From assembly GCA_015680685.1 (NCBI GenBank), contig MNCI01036723.1, positions 24,339-88,338 of the forward strand: 64,000 nt of DNA, written 5' to 3'. Below are positions 18,847 through 31,264 of the stretch, piece after piece; positions within the stretch are counted from its first letter, which is position 1, and every line of letters begins with the position of its first letter. The notes under the pieces were generated by a model. That model searched no databases, had not been told where the DNA came from, and worked only from the letters and a program-made list of their open reading frames with translations. A program made the position numbers and the translations under genes. Source of the DNA: Gnetum montanum. Taxonomy: Eukaryota > Streptophyta > Gnetopsida > Gnetales > Gnetaceae.

Positions 18847-20184
18847 ATGAAGCCTGGTGGACCAAGTGACATGGCTGATGTTCAAGAAAATCTAGAAATG
18901 GAGGCCGAGATAGAACTTGGTCAAGATGAGACTAAGTTTCAAATGTTATGGGATCATGTCAAGGCAATTGATGAGGCCTTAGCCTATCCTAGCCTAGAAA
19001 ACGTGGATGCAATCCATCACATTCTTAAAGATGTTGACTTGCTACAAAAAAAGATGGATCTTCGCCCCAAGGATAGGGTGAAATTAGCAGAGGCTAAGGT
19101 TTTGATCTTAGAAGGTCATCTAGATCGCATGATCAACCTCTACAAGGATCTATTTGGATCCTTGGAAGAGGTACAAACAAAAGCATCCTTGGTTGAGGAC
19201 CTAGTTGGTCAGGTGAAAGTTCTGGAGGATGCCCTGGTGGGAGTAAATCAGGAACTATCTGATTTAAAAATTGAAAATGCCATCCTAAAATACTCCTTAG
19301 CAGGATGCTTGGCAAATGAGCCAGTAGCGACAGCCCATATCAAAGCTAGAGAACTGATTTCTTATGATGGTAAAAGAAATGATGCTAAAATTGATGCCTT
19401 CCTCCATGATGCGGAGATGTACCTAAATACCAGGGGTGTTCCTGCAACCCAAAAGGTCTTCACAACATCACAATTTCTCATAGGAAGTGCTAAGCTATGG
19501 TGGCTTACTCTCCTTCGTGCCCAAGCAAAGGGCACCACGACAAAAAAGATCGAGACATGGAACAGTTGTAAGGCTGCATTGATCAAACAGTTCCATCCTG
19601 GGAACTCTGAATGGGTCGCTAGAACCAAGCTAGAGATCCTAAAACATTTAGGGAAGCTTGAAGATTATCTTAGTAGCTTCCAAGAACTCATGTTTCTAAT
19701 TCCCGATATGGGAGATCAGGATCGTTTCTTCATGTTCGTAAATGGGCTACAACCATGGGCACAGATGGAGTTACGTCCAAGAAGCATTGACTCCCTCACA
19801 GAGGCTATTGCAACTGCTGGCACTTTTCTAGACTTCAAGGCAACGAAGCTAGATAAGGGTAAGCCTGGGAAGGGTAAGCATGTCATGCCCTTCCACTCTC
19901 AGAGAATAGATACAGGATCCATCAAAGGTGGAAATACCTTTAGATCAGTTCAGTAAGGTAGTCGCCCGATGGGTGATCCTCCAAGGAACCAAGGCTTTCA
20001 ACAAAAATGTAAGGATACAGGGAGCAAGTGGCAACCTGGGGCCAAGAAGAAGCAGTTTACGGGAGGTGCCTTTAAGGGGCCAATTCAGTGCTTCTTGTGT
20101 CATGGAAATCACTTGGCAAGAAATTGTCCCCTGAGTTCAGGAAGGACTGAGAATAGGCAAGGGCCAGCTCCTGGGAAATAACTG
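18847..20184 (+). pseudogene. Chromovirus Gag
   Basis: The ATG is at 18847. The first 150 or so residues are charged and heptad-rich (LGQDETKFQMLWDHVKAIDE; VEDLVGQVKVLEDALVGVN), a likely coiled coil that is long for a chromovirus gag. The capsid domain covers about residues 165-320 (ISYDGKRNDAKIDAFLHDAE; SAKLWWLTLLRAQ; WVARTKLEILKHLGKLEDYL). After an in-frame TAA at 19954-19956 the same frame continues to a zinc knuckle, CFLCHGNHLARNC (CX2CX3HX4C), at about 20092-20130, and stops at TAA 20182-20184. Confidence 0.85.
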
Positions 20185-20745
20185 ATGGCACTCGATTATC
20201 GTCCTGACCCATGCCTTCATATTACTGATGGACGCATATCGGGGGAACAACGGAGGTTAGCGGTGATGATGGAATTATCAGACATGGTTACACAGAGGTT
20301 AGGAGCTGGAAACTCCCAGAATCCTAATCTTGATACTCTACATCAGGTTCAATTGGCCTCAATCACTGTGAGGTCAAGTCAACTACGTGCCCTTATTGAT
20401 AATGGGGCTAGTCACAATTACATGGTTCCAGCCATGGTGAAAAACTTGCAGCTAAAGATGGAACCCATCCAAGCACCTTGCAAGTTGGTCAAGTTTAGGC
20501 CCCTTCGGTGCATCGAGGTGTGTCGTGGAGTCCCCGTTCAAGTGGGCTCCTGGCAAGGAGTGCTAAAATTTTCAATTCTAGATATGGACTCCTTTCAGGT
20601 CATTTTGGGGCAAGAATTTTTACGCAAGGCCAAAGTTTTCACAGCCCCACATCTGGACCTGATTTTTATTTCACATGAAAGCTCCCCATGCCTCGTTCAA
20701 ACTCATGGAGCACAGATGGGAAAGGAGGAGGGCTCTCGCCGCTAG
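20185..20745 (+). pseudogene. Chromovirus aspartic protease
   Basis: In frame with gag. Active-site segment RALIDNGASHNYMVP, with D-N-G-A where D-T-G-A or D-S-G-A is usual, then FQVILGQEFLRKAKV. It ends at an in-frame TAG; the frame stays that of RT further on. Confidence 0.85.
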
Positions 20746-21729
20746 ATTGTGTCACCAATGGTGATGAAATGCTTGGCCAGGGACCCTACCAAAACATTTC
20801 TACTAGCTATACAAACGGGTGATCCTTCTGAGGCTTGTGGATCCCAAACTCATGTTGACCCATGCATAGCATAGGTGCTCGATGAGTTTAAAGATGTGAT
20901 GCCACCTGAACTACCTGGTAGTTTGTCACCTCGGAGAGCTGTGGATCATAAAATCGAATTGTAGCCTAGCATTGACCCTCCTATCCAAAAGTCATACCGC
21001 TTAACAGGACTAGAATTTGGGGAATTGAAAAAGTAGCTTGAAGGTTTAATGTCCAAGGGATACATTTTTCCCTCAAAATTCCCTTATTGGGCACCAGTGC
21101 TATTTGTTAGTAAGGAGTATGGAATGCTACGGCTCTATTGCGATTATAAACTACTGAATAAACACACGATCAAGAACAAGTACCCAGTATCGCTCATTTC
21201 TAACTTGTTCAATCAATTGGTAGGGGCTCAATATTTCACCTGGCTAGACCTCGGACAAGGGTACTACCAGGTTCACATTGTAGAAGGGGACGAAGAAAAA
21301 ACTGCATGTGTAACGCGATATGGGTCGTGTGAATGGACCGTAATGCCCTTTGCGCTTTGCAATGCATCAGATACATTTTGTACCTTAATGAACAAAATAT
21401 TTCAACCCTTCCTAGATAAATTTATGGTCTTCTATCTTGATGACATTTTGATATATAGCCAGACAATGGAGGAACATGCCCTCCACCTGCAGATGGTCCT
21501 TGAGAAGCTACGAGAAAATCAGTTGTACATTAAGAAAGAAAAATGTGAATTCTGCTGCTCAGAGGTTGTGCGCCAATGGCTCGCTCCCACTAATGTACAT
21601 GAGGTCAAACAGTTCATGGGGTTAGCTAGTTTCTATCGAAAATTTTTCAAAAATTTCTCAGGAATTGCTACTCCTCTGACCAATCTACAAAAGAAAGAAG
21701 TTTCATGGGAGTGGAACTCAAATTGTTAG
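20746..21729 (+). pseudogene. Chromovirus reverse transcriptase
   Basis: Same frame as gag and protease, with in-frame stops near 20874, 20962 and 21034. Palm motifs are visible: LRLYCDYKLLNKHTIKNKYP, FTWLDLGQGYYQVHI, MPFALCNASDTFCTLMN and the catalytic VFYLDDILIYS near 21425-21460. The connection segment FMGLASFYRKFFKNFSG follows. A frame change near 21720 separates it from RNase H. Confidence 0.9.
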
Positions 21730-22166
21730 AAAGCCTTCGAGAGGATCAAAGAGGATTTAACCTCCCATCCAGTGTTGCATTGCCCGATTTCTCGAAAGCT
21801 TTTGAGGTTCATATGGATGCCAGTGAGAATGCAATTGGGGGCATATTACTACAGGAAGGTCATCCTATCGCTTATGAGAGCCAGAAGCTGAATCAAGTAG
21901 AGCAGAGGTGGCCAGTCCATGAAAAGGAAATGTTCACGATTATCCATTACTTGAGAGCATGGAGACACTACTTGCTGGGGAGTCGTGTCCTTGTAAAGAT
22001 GGATAATCTAGCCACTAGCTACTTGATGAATCAAATGAAGCTGAGGCTCAAACAAGCTCAATGGTTGGCCATGTTGTCCAAATTTGATTTACAATTAACT
22101 TACCATCCTGGAAAAGAGAACATGGTAGCAGATGCATTGAGTCGCCATCCTCAACCTACCTCTTAG
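21730..22166 (+). pseudogene. Chromovirus RNase H
   Basis: FEVHMDASENAIGGILLQEG carries the first aspartate; KLNQVEQRWPVHEKEMFTII carries the glutamate; VKMDNLATSYLMNQ carries the next aspartate; and YHPGKENMVADALSRHP is the conserved end. It is in the plus-one frame relative to RT and closes with TAG. Confidence 0.88.
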
Positions 22167-23637
22167 CTCTTTTCCATCATTGGGACACAAACTTCACACG
22201 TTCAATGTGATGAGGTGTTGTTGGCTAGAATTCAAGATGGTTTGAAAAGGGGTCCCCATTTCCTTGATTTAATGAAGTTGATAGAAAATGGGTGAGCACC
22301 ATAGTTCAAAATGAGGGATGGACTACTTTGGTTTTGAGATAATTGGATATGCATTCTAGATTGGGATGGCCTGCACAAAGAGATAATCTGAGAAAGCCAT
22401 GACACACAGTGGGTAGGGCACCCTGGATAGCAAAGGACCTTGGTTCTTATTGAGAGAACCTTCTTCTGGCCAAAAATGTATCAGGATGTGATTTCTTATA
22501 TCCAAAAGTGTCTAGTGTGCCAACAAGATAAGGGGTCTACAGAGCGTCCAGGTGGTCTTCTGCTACCCTTGGAAATCCCTCCATTTCCATGGGCTAGAGT
22601 GTCTATGAACTTCATCACGGGATTGCCAAATATTCAAGGCTTAAGCAGCATCATTGTTGTGGTGGAAAAATTCTCTAAATTTGCCATATTCATTCCTTGT
22701 CCATCACAGTGCTCAGCTGAGGATACAACAACATACTATTTTGACAGGGTGGTTCGATATTTTGGGTTACCCATGAGGACTATTTTCACAAGTGCTTTCT
22801 GGTGAGCACTATTTGGCATGATGGGTACCACCCTCAAATTGTCAACCAGCTTTCATTCGTAGACTAATGGGTAGGCAAAATAGATGAATTGGGTACTTGA
22901 AGAGCACCTTCTTCACTATGTTTTTAGTGACCAAAAGAGCTGGCCATTTCTGTTAGGGATTGCCTAGCTGAGCTATAACATCCAGAAGTCCTCAACTATT
23001 GGGTTTTCTCCTACAGAACTAGTAATGGGAAGGTAACCCATTATCCCTCATATGGTTTCTCCCTTGTTGTAGGGTTGACATCTTTCTATAGATGAATTCT
23101 TGAAGAGGTGGTCTAAAAATGTTGATACAACAAAGTATCATCTGGAGAGGGCAGTGTAACGAATGAAAAAGTATGCTGATCGAAAATGCCAGCCTTATGA
23201 ATTCAAGATGGGAGATTGGATCCTTTTGAAGTTGGACCCATGTTAGTTTAAACTGAAACAGGGAACTACCTCCAAGCTGATGAGGTAGCATGATGGTCCC
23301 TTCCAGATCATCGATAAAATTAACCCTATGATATATAAGCCTCAGCTACTGATCAATATGGATTGAGTCCATCCATTTTTTCATGTCAGCATATTGAAGC
23401 CTTTGCCGGATGGGTTCCCATATCCGGGGAGAAGCCTCTCGATCAGAGAGTGATCTTGTATACAATCTATACAAGAAAAGAGAGTAGAATGCATATGGAA
23501 CTTTCAAACCACCGGCCATGGGGTAGATTTGAAAGTGGAGTTCCTTGTCTACTGGAAACATCATCCTGGCTTAGACGATAGCTGGGAACCACTGGAGTGC
23601 TTGAGGTCATAAGGAAACTTGATCCTAGAATTTTGTA
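22167..23637 (+). pseudogene. Chromovirus integrase with C-terminal chromodomain
   Basis: The zinc-finger region includes KCLVCQQDKGSTERPGGLL. The core is degenerate: FPWARVSMNFITGLP has N where the first catalytic aspartate belongs, and a stop falls at 22803. Tail pieces VHPFFHVSILKPLPDG and then, at 23523-23607, VDLKVEFLVYWKHHPGLDDS-WEPLECLR match a chromodomain, in the same frame as the core. Confidence 0.82.
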
Positions 23638-24165
23638 GGGAGCAAGAAATCAACCTCCCACCTTGGCTACTTTGATGATGGATGGAGAAACCTCCCATGT
23701 GAAAAAAAATTGGAAGAGGCACAACATGTGGTGCCTTATAGGATTCGAGAGCGAATTCCTATGGGAGTTGACCTCAAACAAGGGAGGAAGATGCCTGGAG
23801 CCATTCCAAGTGCTCTATAGGTGATGGGGCTTAAGATTCAAAGAGTGCTGAACTTAAGACCCCTAGCTCTGTGGATCAGATGAGTCAAGGGGGATGCCCT
23901 GGAACTCATGGATTCCTAGGTCGGTGTGTTCTATCATGTTGCAATGATAGACCACTTGATGTCCTCGCATAGCCTAGCATTTTAGGCTAGATATGGAAGG
24001 ATGGACAGTCCAAGTCTTGAGGGGTGATGCTCTTGACTTGTGTGTTAGATGCTAGGATGAGTCCGAATCCTAGGAAGATGGTCAAGTTCAATGATAATGC
24101 TTTACGGCCTTAGGCCCTAGCAGGCCATGCTCCAAGGTCATCACTCATTTTAAGTAGGTCATGAT
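23638..24165 (+). other. Chromovirus 3' untranslated region
   Basis: No coding seen. It runs from the end of the chromodomain to the right LTR. Confidence 0.7.
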
Positions 24166-24728
24166 TGTGAGAGAGGTAGTAGGGTTGGTGGTGGTCTACT
24201 ACCTCCCCCATAGTTTGGGAGCCGTGGGGGCACAAGCGGTCCTTCGCTCCTTATGTCTTCGAAACCATACTGGCATGGTAGTTCCATGCATTAGTAAGAG
24301 AAGGCTATGACCTACCTCATTACCCCACTCGGTAGGACCTTGCCTGGGAGGGTTGTGTAGTTCAACTCTGTGTTGGGGTGTTTTTATCAGGTGTGTCATG
24401 GGACGTGCTATGGGATGTTGCATGTGCTCCTTGGAGCGTGACACTAACTACCAACACATGATGATGAATTTGGAGGGTTCAGCTAGTAGTCCCCGTGGTG
24501 TCCACGTGAGTGGAGAAAGGGAGTGCTATCTAGCTTGTTAGCGTATTGTGAATATTGTTTATGAAACACCACTCAAGAGACATGCTAACACTAACACATT
24601 GTTTGTTGGCATGTGTTTCAGGATTGTTGATTGTTGAGGCGTATTCCTCTTGATTTTGTCCTGATTCAGAATCTGCTTGGGAAACTTTTGGGGTGCCGAA
24701 CAACGTTCTTAGGGACAATGTTGTTACA
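24166..24728 (+). repeat. 3' LTR of the chromovirus
   Basis: 563 bp, TG...CA, the counterpart of 18127-18692. The short open frames at 24199-24541 lie inside it and are chance. Confidence 0.9.
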
Positions 24729-27229
24729 CTATCACTTAGAGTGATGGTAACATGTTTATTTTTCAAATATTAAGATGTGGATTTGAGGTTGACCATAACT
24801 TCTTGAAAGAGTTAGGCTTTTACCTTGGTTAGATGAGCATTGAAGCTTTAGGGAATGATCTTTTCGCAATTAAATTATGTAATGAAAAAACATGACATCC
24901 AAGTTGTTCATGCTAGGTAATATTCTTGGTTTTTTTGCTTGTTGAGTTAGGCAATGCTTTGATGGTGTAGTATGTCCTAGAAAAAATATCATTTATACAC
25001 AAGTATTTAGTTTTGATCATTCCTAAGTGAACTCCAAATTTTAATGTCTAATTTGAAGAACATGTTAAAGTTCTATGTTTTGTTGAGATATATAACCTTT
25101 CATTAATTTTAAAGAAAGCGAAGCAAGAAATTATTAGTCTTCTGGGTCCCATTAAGCATATAGAATTTATTTCTACAACTTTTGGTTTTCCAAGATGGCT
25201 TTTTTTGTTTGAATTAATCTTCTTAATTGTAAAAAGGAATTGGTATTACAAGTAGAAGTAAAGACTTATATTTACCCAATTAAATATTATAATATTTCTA
25301 ATTATTGTAACTTTTTCTATCATGAATGACATTTGTTTAATGCTTGTCCTTTGCTACTCAAGAAAAAATATTTTGAAGAAAAAAAATATATTGAAGTTGA
25401 CAATATATATATATATATATAAAGTTGAAGATATGAAAAATCAAGTTAATGTCAATAATAAGAATAATCAAATAGCAATAAAAAATCTTAAGAAGATAGA
25501 AGTTCCTATGAATATTTTTACTAGTACTAGAGAAAGTATTAAGTGGCCTAGATATATAGCTTATAAGAAAAATTTTTCCTTGTCTGACAAAAATATTATT
25601 AACTTAAAGATTAAAACTAGTGTTGACAAGAAGGTTATAGGTAATGGTAAACATTTTTGACGTAAGATTAATAACAAGCGGTAAGATTAATAACAAGCAA
25701 CGAGGTGAAGATCTTTCAAAAGTACTACAACTTTCTTGCTTTGATACAAATATTGGTATTAAACCACATCTCTCTACCTTAAATCTTGTTGCTAGTTTAA
25801 GTTCAAGCTTTGATTTTGAAAATAATGTTAATTTTGTTAAGGCTAGGACTTTCACCCCTATTAACAATTAATTTTCTTCACTTATTTTCTCAAAGTATTA
25901 ATTGTAAGGTTGTACACTTGAGTAGATAGTTGTAAAATTGGAAAGTTTTTTCTTTCTATATATTTCTTTTAATGATGTCCATTTAGTATAAGCATGTGAT
26001 GTACTTTAAATTTTGGACACTCATCATTAATATTTTTTTTGGGTTTGATTCCACCACACCTCCCTAGTAGTACAATCACTACCCGTAGAGCATGTCACCT
26101 ACTAAACAAAAGGGTTCCACCACAAGGCTACTTTATTACTACCACACTTGTAAGCAAAGGCAAGAATTGAATATACAACTTCCCAACTAAGAGATGAGTA
26201 TCTTGACCACTTGCACTACACCCTTAGGTGCAATATTATTTGTTAAAATAACTTTGGAAGAATATGATAGTGTCAAATTAACATACTCGAAATTCAACTT
26301 GTGACCTACACATCACAAGCCATAAGCTCTAATAAAGATAGGCTCTTAAGAGGTTTTTTTATGAGGGAAGGAGATGGGTTGAAACTTAAAGAATAAATAT
26401 AAGTACACTGTGAGACATATAGCTAACATGATGTATTAGAAGAAGTATAGAGGTATATAATAATGCCTCAAGTGTGGGGAAGTGTGAGGTGTTAGAACTC
26501 GAACGAATGACTCTAAGTACATCCTAAGACATATATGCAATGTGATATATTAGAAGAATCATAGAGGAATGTCTCAAGTGTGACTCGAATCGGTAACCTC
26601 TTTCCTAACAAGATAATGACATATAGATATTATAAGATTATAAGGATATTATCTTAGTCAAAGAATGTAGTGTGGTTTTATCATCATGATCATCAATATC
26701 CTAGCCTTGTCCCAACAAAATGGGGTTGGCTACATGAGTTCTCTTTCCCCATTCAACTCTATGAATGGGGCATGGTGGTGTTGTTAGGGGTTGGAGTTCG
26801 AATTTAAAGAATGACTATAATTACATCCTAAGACATATAATTAATATGATAGTTTAGAAGAAAATGAAGTGTTAGCCTAGTGGTAAGACTTTTAATTTAG
26901 AAGTTCCAAGTTATGAGTTTGAATTTGTTGGGCAATGCTAAGTTATAAATTTCTAATTCAGCCATATAACTTGGGGTGTAGCTATATTTTAATTATTTTG
27001 GGTTCCAAACATATTTCTCTTTCTACCTAAAAATTTCTTGTTCAAAAAATCAATGAACACCTAATAATGTCTTATTCAAAAAAGCAATGTGCATACTAAA
27101 CTATGATGTTAAGACATCTAACAATTTCCTATTTAACAAATCAATGAGCATATCAAACTATGATGGTTGAGCTAATCATCAAAACATGGCTCTACCAGTA
27201 AGCTTTCATGTGCAATGTTTCTATGCTAG
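24729..27229. other. AT-rich spacer between the chromovirus and element A
   Basis: No recognisable gene. It holds a (TA)n tract at 25406-25422, an 18-bp direct duplication of GTAAGATTAATAACAAGC near 25664 and 25682, and three imperfect copies of a TAAGTACATCCTAAGACATA-type block near 26400, 26515 and 26818. SINE-like sequence lies at about 26694-26940. The open frames at 25322-25871 show no family features. Confidence 0.5.
26694..26940 (+). repeat. Possible SINE-like fragments
   Basis: CCCAACAAAATGGGGTTGGC-TACATG (26717-26742) resembles a motif widespread in plant SINE-like repeats, and GGAGTTCGAATTT follows near 26789. A second piece has TAGCCTAGTGG (near 26874), a perfect fit to the tRNA A-box pattern, followed about 40 bases later by GAGTTTGAATTTG, a weak B-box. 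Recognition is from memory of these patterns; target duplications were not found. Confidence 0.4.
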
Positions 27230-28064
27230 TGATGAAACATGTTTTCCCGTCGTCGTGAGGTCGGGTATTCGATGTCGAGTACGTGACATCGGAGCTCTGC
27301 CACGACGTCAGGGTATATACTCTAGCCTATAAATATAGCACCTAGGCTCACAGTTTTCAATAGTTAATTTTTAATCAAAGTAGCGAAGCTCTTGCAGTTT
27401 ATTTTCTCCATAGTTAGAATATTTTCTAAGTGCTCATAGAAGGAGTCTAGGTGTGTGTATGTATCTTTGTCCAAGCACTAATGTACTTGAGCACAACAAT
27501 GTGACAAAAATAAAGACGAACCATTTTGATTATCCTTGCAACACTGAGAATAGTCTAATATTTCATTTTCGCATTTATTATTTAAGAACTTTACGTTAAT
27601 CCAATTTATTAAGCAATTTATTTCCAGTTGTTAATGAACATAAGTGCAATTGCTTCAAGCAGACATATAGTGCTTGGTAGCTCAGTAATGCTTAATGTTT
27701 AGTAGCCTAGTAGTACTATATGTGTTTAGGATGTGTTCTAGAAAGTGGGATGATTATTTGTGTTAGTATAGTTAGATATTAGAATAATTAGACATTTAAA
27801 TTACTTCACCTTTCATTATTGTTGTAGGTGATCAAACCCATAAAATATAAAATAATAATAAATCATATACCTCAATTGCACTTAAACCATACCCTTGAAC
27901 TTCACAAGTGTTGTTGGGAAGACAATGAACATTCTCAATGCCAATCTCACTTCCTAGAGAAAGTAGTGCATTGGAGAACTTAATTTCATGGAATTCGACT
28001 GGATTGTGCATAACCACCTTAGTGATTCATATGGTTGGGCATAGGGGTACCTCACCACTCATCA
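27230..28064 (+). repeat. 5' LTR of element A
   Basis: 835 bp from TGATGAAACATG to CTCATCA. The ends match the LTRs of element B and the start of the 3' LTR at 63112 (TGATAAATCATG). TATAAATA lies at 27328-27335, with a GACGTC palindrome about 20 bp upstream and a GATGTCG...GTGACATC inverted repeat before that. Confidence 0.85.
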
Positions 28065-28084
28065 TTGGCATTGTTGTCAGGGAC
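28065..28084 (+). other. Primer-binding site of element A
   Basis: TTGGCATTGTTGTCAGGGAC directly follows the LTR. It matches the Athila-type TTGGCGCCGTTGCCGGGGAC except for C-to-T and G-to-A changes, most of them explainable by cytosine deamination. Confidence 0.85.
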
Positions 28085-28239
28085 TTTTAGTTTTTGCATT
28101 CTCTAGGACTTAAGGAAAATCATTCAAATCATTGGAATGAACCTTATGGTCACATCACATCTTAAGATTACTACAATAGTATTTAGAAGCACACTGTGAT
28201 TTTTATTTTTGTAACATAACATGTCTTCTTCTCGTAGGA

Positions 28240-30419
28240 GTGATTCTCTACCCAAGTTTGGTGAAGTTCATCAGTCAATGCCTTAGTAGTATCGAATTGT
28301 ATATGCTCATCCTGATGAGTATAAACCAAATTTCACCTTCATCCTGCACTAGGATGAACAATTGTGGTGGTGAGATATGGAAGGCAACATTGTGTTGCCG
28401 CCCGATCAATCTGTTTCTACAATGCTTTACCAAATGCTTATACAATATGGCCTTTAGGAATGTCATGCTAAATATGTTGTGCAAGATACTAATGCTAGGG
28501 ATTATCATCCCACTAAGGCACAACATCTACAAGATCGATAACTAGAATAATGCTATGAATCTTCAAAGGGAAAAGGACTTAACAACTCTCCATTCCTGTT
28601 ATACCAACAAGGTGGTGGAGAATCCTTCTTTGGGGATTTTCCATTCAATGAAATTCCTCTCTTTGAATTTGGTGAAGGAGGTCAAAACCAGAACTTGCAA
28701 TCCACGATTCACAAACCTGGTTGTGGCAAGAATGGATCCAATGAGGTAAAACAAGATAGGGATGTAGACAAGAAAAAAGATCATGATCGTGGTCGTGATC
28801 ACCAAAGAGGAAGTAGTAGGCACTGTGATGGTGCTAGGTCCCCTTCCTCTTCCCCTTCATTGTCATCATCATCTTCTTCTAGCTCTAATCATGACTACAA
28901 GAGGTGAGATTATGATGGAGGTGATTGAAATGAATGATGGGACTAGGATAATCAACGGGATCTTTGGAAAAGGCAAAATCTAGGATGTGAACATTTAAGA
29001 GAGGCAAATCACCATGAACAAAGGGGTAGTTGAGGGCATCGTAGGCATCATGATCAAGGCCTCGACAAGCCTTTAATTACTACTTGGAGTATGCTTAACA
29101 TCATAGAGGCAACATGTATTTCAACAAAGCACCTAAAAAATAGTCGGATCAAAAGACTATACATGAACAATATTTCTCAATTTGAAGGAGGATATAACTC
29201 TGATCTGTAGAATCATCTTCAAGCATTTCAAGATGAATGTGCCTTGTAAAACATAGAAAATGAGTGGCAAAAATTAAATTTGTTCCCAAGTACACTCATT
29301 AAAGAAGCAGAGGACTGGTACTAGTCCTTGGAACCAGAATCAATTAGATGATGAAATACCATGCTCGAACTATTTAATGATAAATATCAAGTGTACTTCA
29401 GAGTGTCTAACTTAAGAAAGAAAATCCAAGGATGGAAACAAGAAGCACACGAACCCTTGGATGCCATCATTGGTTGATGATATGCCTTAATGCACAAATG
29501 TCCTAGCCACGGCTATTCTCAACTAGATTAACTTTGCCACATTGTAGATGGGCTTCGATTAGAAATGAGGAGAACCCTTGGCATCTATGCCCAAGGACTA
29601 CTATCAAAAGTAAGTGCCCATCAAATACAAAGATAAATAGAGAAGGTAGCCAAAGAAGAGGGGGAATTAAAAAAGAGAGAAAGTGTAGAAGAATATAACC
29701 ACGATCCTTCCATTCATAAGAGGGAGGTTCAATTTTGTAATAGTAAAGATGAATCCATATCTAATGAGGTGGAAAATAGGAAAACCTTACCACTACGAAA
29801 ATTTCAATATGAACTAACGACCAAGGTTGATTAGTTATGGGACTCCATGGATAACACATTTCAAACTATTCTAAAAATTGCTGAGGCATCCAAAGAACAA
29901 GGTAGTGATTGTGAGAATAGGAGGCACAAGAAAGTTGAACATGGTTATGAAAAAGTTAAGGGCAAGATTGCTGTAATAGAGGATGCTATGGATAGCAAAT
30001 CAGATGATGATGGTGGATGTGACATTTGCCAATATGAATATCCCAAAGGATGCTACCCCATAGTGTCACATCTATAGGAGTCTGGGATGTATTCTTTGAA
30101 TCCACAACTACAACAGAGGTAAACATCCAAAAGATTACCTTATCCTCAAGGTAATTTCAAGCAATTCCATCAACAACAATAGTATTCGCCATTGCAACCT
30201 TATGAGAAATATCAACTATGGTAGCAACCGCAATCATGGGCGTTGGCACCACCAAAGTAGTAGTACCCTTACCAACAACTTCATGCATATGGGTACTACG
30301 TTCAACAACCCCTGTCTCCACGTGACTCCTCCAGTCATGTTTCTACTTTCCAATCTCACTACCATCCTACTAATTATTATCAAAACCCATTCTCCACATG
30401 AAAGAAGGAATATCACCTC
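28240..30419 (+). pseudogene. Element A gag (5' part, split by element B)
   Basis: Broken into short frames. Recognisable pieces are a basic and serine-rich stretch (28695-28907), a capsid-like segment near 29190-29480 (FPSTLIKEAEDWY, KKIQGWKQEAHEPLDAI), HIVDGLRLEMRRTLGIYAQG near 29540, and a knuckle remnant CDICQYEYPKGC near 30018. The same series occurs in element B gag (53193-53808). Gag runs up to the TSD at 30415-30419 and is cut there. Confidence 0.75.
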
Positions 30420-31264
30420 TAATAAGTGGCTAGGTACCCCTACACTCAACCATATGAATATGAGTGTGTACACACGATTCGGTTGAACTCCATAGATGGA
30501 CTAGTTGTGGTATCTAGATAGTTGCATGTTGATCGCAATTTGTTGTCTTTCCACTTGGACTAGTATTTGATTTGTCATGTATGGTAATGATGGGATCCTA
30601 AACTAATTCTACTCCTAAAGATGATGGGAAAAATATTAATTAAGCTAATGGACAATGGAAAATGAAAGTTATGCTATCCTAAGTGTGATGAGCATCCATC
30701 CTTAATCATCCATACGCATCTCGGTCCTCGTGTACTACTTTTGGGATTACCAAGCGCACATTCCTTAAACACTCCTAGATACGCTATTGGGTTACCAAGT
30801 AGTTACACTTAAATGTTTGTGATTAAGTCATACTCATTCCACGTTAATCAACAACAAGTGTAAATGACAATAAAGGAAATAGGAATTAAAAAGACAATAG
30901 TAAATAATTAACAATTAAAGTAATTAAAAGCTAAGTGAATGTTGCAATGATGGAGTAATTTCGATCTTTATTGTTGATCATGTGCATGTCCATATAATTA
31001 CACTCGAATAAAGGTTTCATATAATTACAATTATCACACTATGGGCATGCACTAGGGAAAGAACTGAAATTAACTAAAAATTGATAAAAAGGCTCTACCC
31101 TAAGACTTACGAACTTCTCCCCTTTCCTGTGTGCCCAAATGTTGTATTTATAAGCCTACACAAGAATCATGATATCATGTATCCAATATTTTTATCCAAG
31201 CTAAGATATTACGTACCTGATATCGAGGATTCGATATTGGGGCATGGCAAACCACGATTCCTCA
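30420..31264 (-). repeat. 3' LTR of element B
   Basis: 845 bp. The plus-strand reading starts TAATAAGTGGCTA (terminal TG mutated to TA) and ends CCTCA. It aligns with 54628-55492 throughout. TATAAATA on the minus strand is at 31145-31152, and several GATATC or GATATT dyads lie just upstream of it (31173-31240). Confidence 0.88.

Larger units (their letters stand above)
18127..24728 (+). mobile_element. Chromovirus (Ty3/gypsy with chromodomain), full length, decayed
   Basis: Two LTRs (18127-18692 and 24166-24728), both starting TGTGAGAGAGGTAG, enclose a tRNA-iMet primer site, gag with a zinc knuckle, protease, RT, RNase H, integrase and a chromodomain in the usual order. The flanks are CTATT (18122-18126) and CTATC (24729-24733), a 4/5 match expected of an old 5-bp duplication. 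Many in-frame stops and a frame change near 21720 show it is inactive. No clear polypurine tract precedes the right LTR. Confidence 0.9.

Noticed and set aside
25322-25871. Possible small host genes in the spacer
   Set aside because: Low-complexity, lysine- and asparagine-rich frames in AT-rich DNA with no motif and overlapping frames on both strands.
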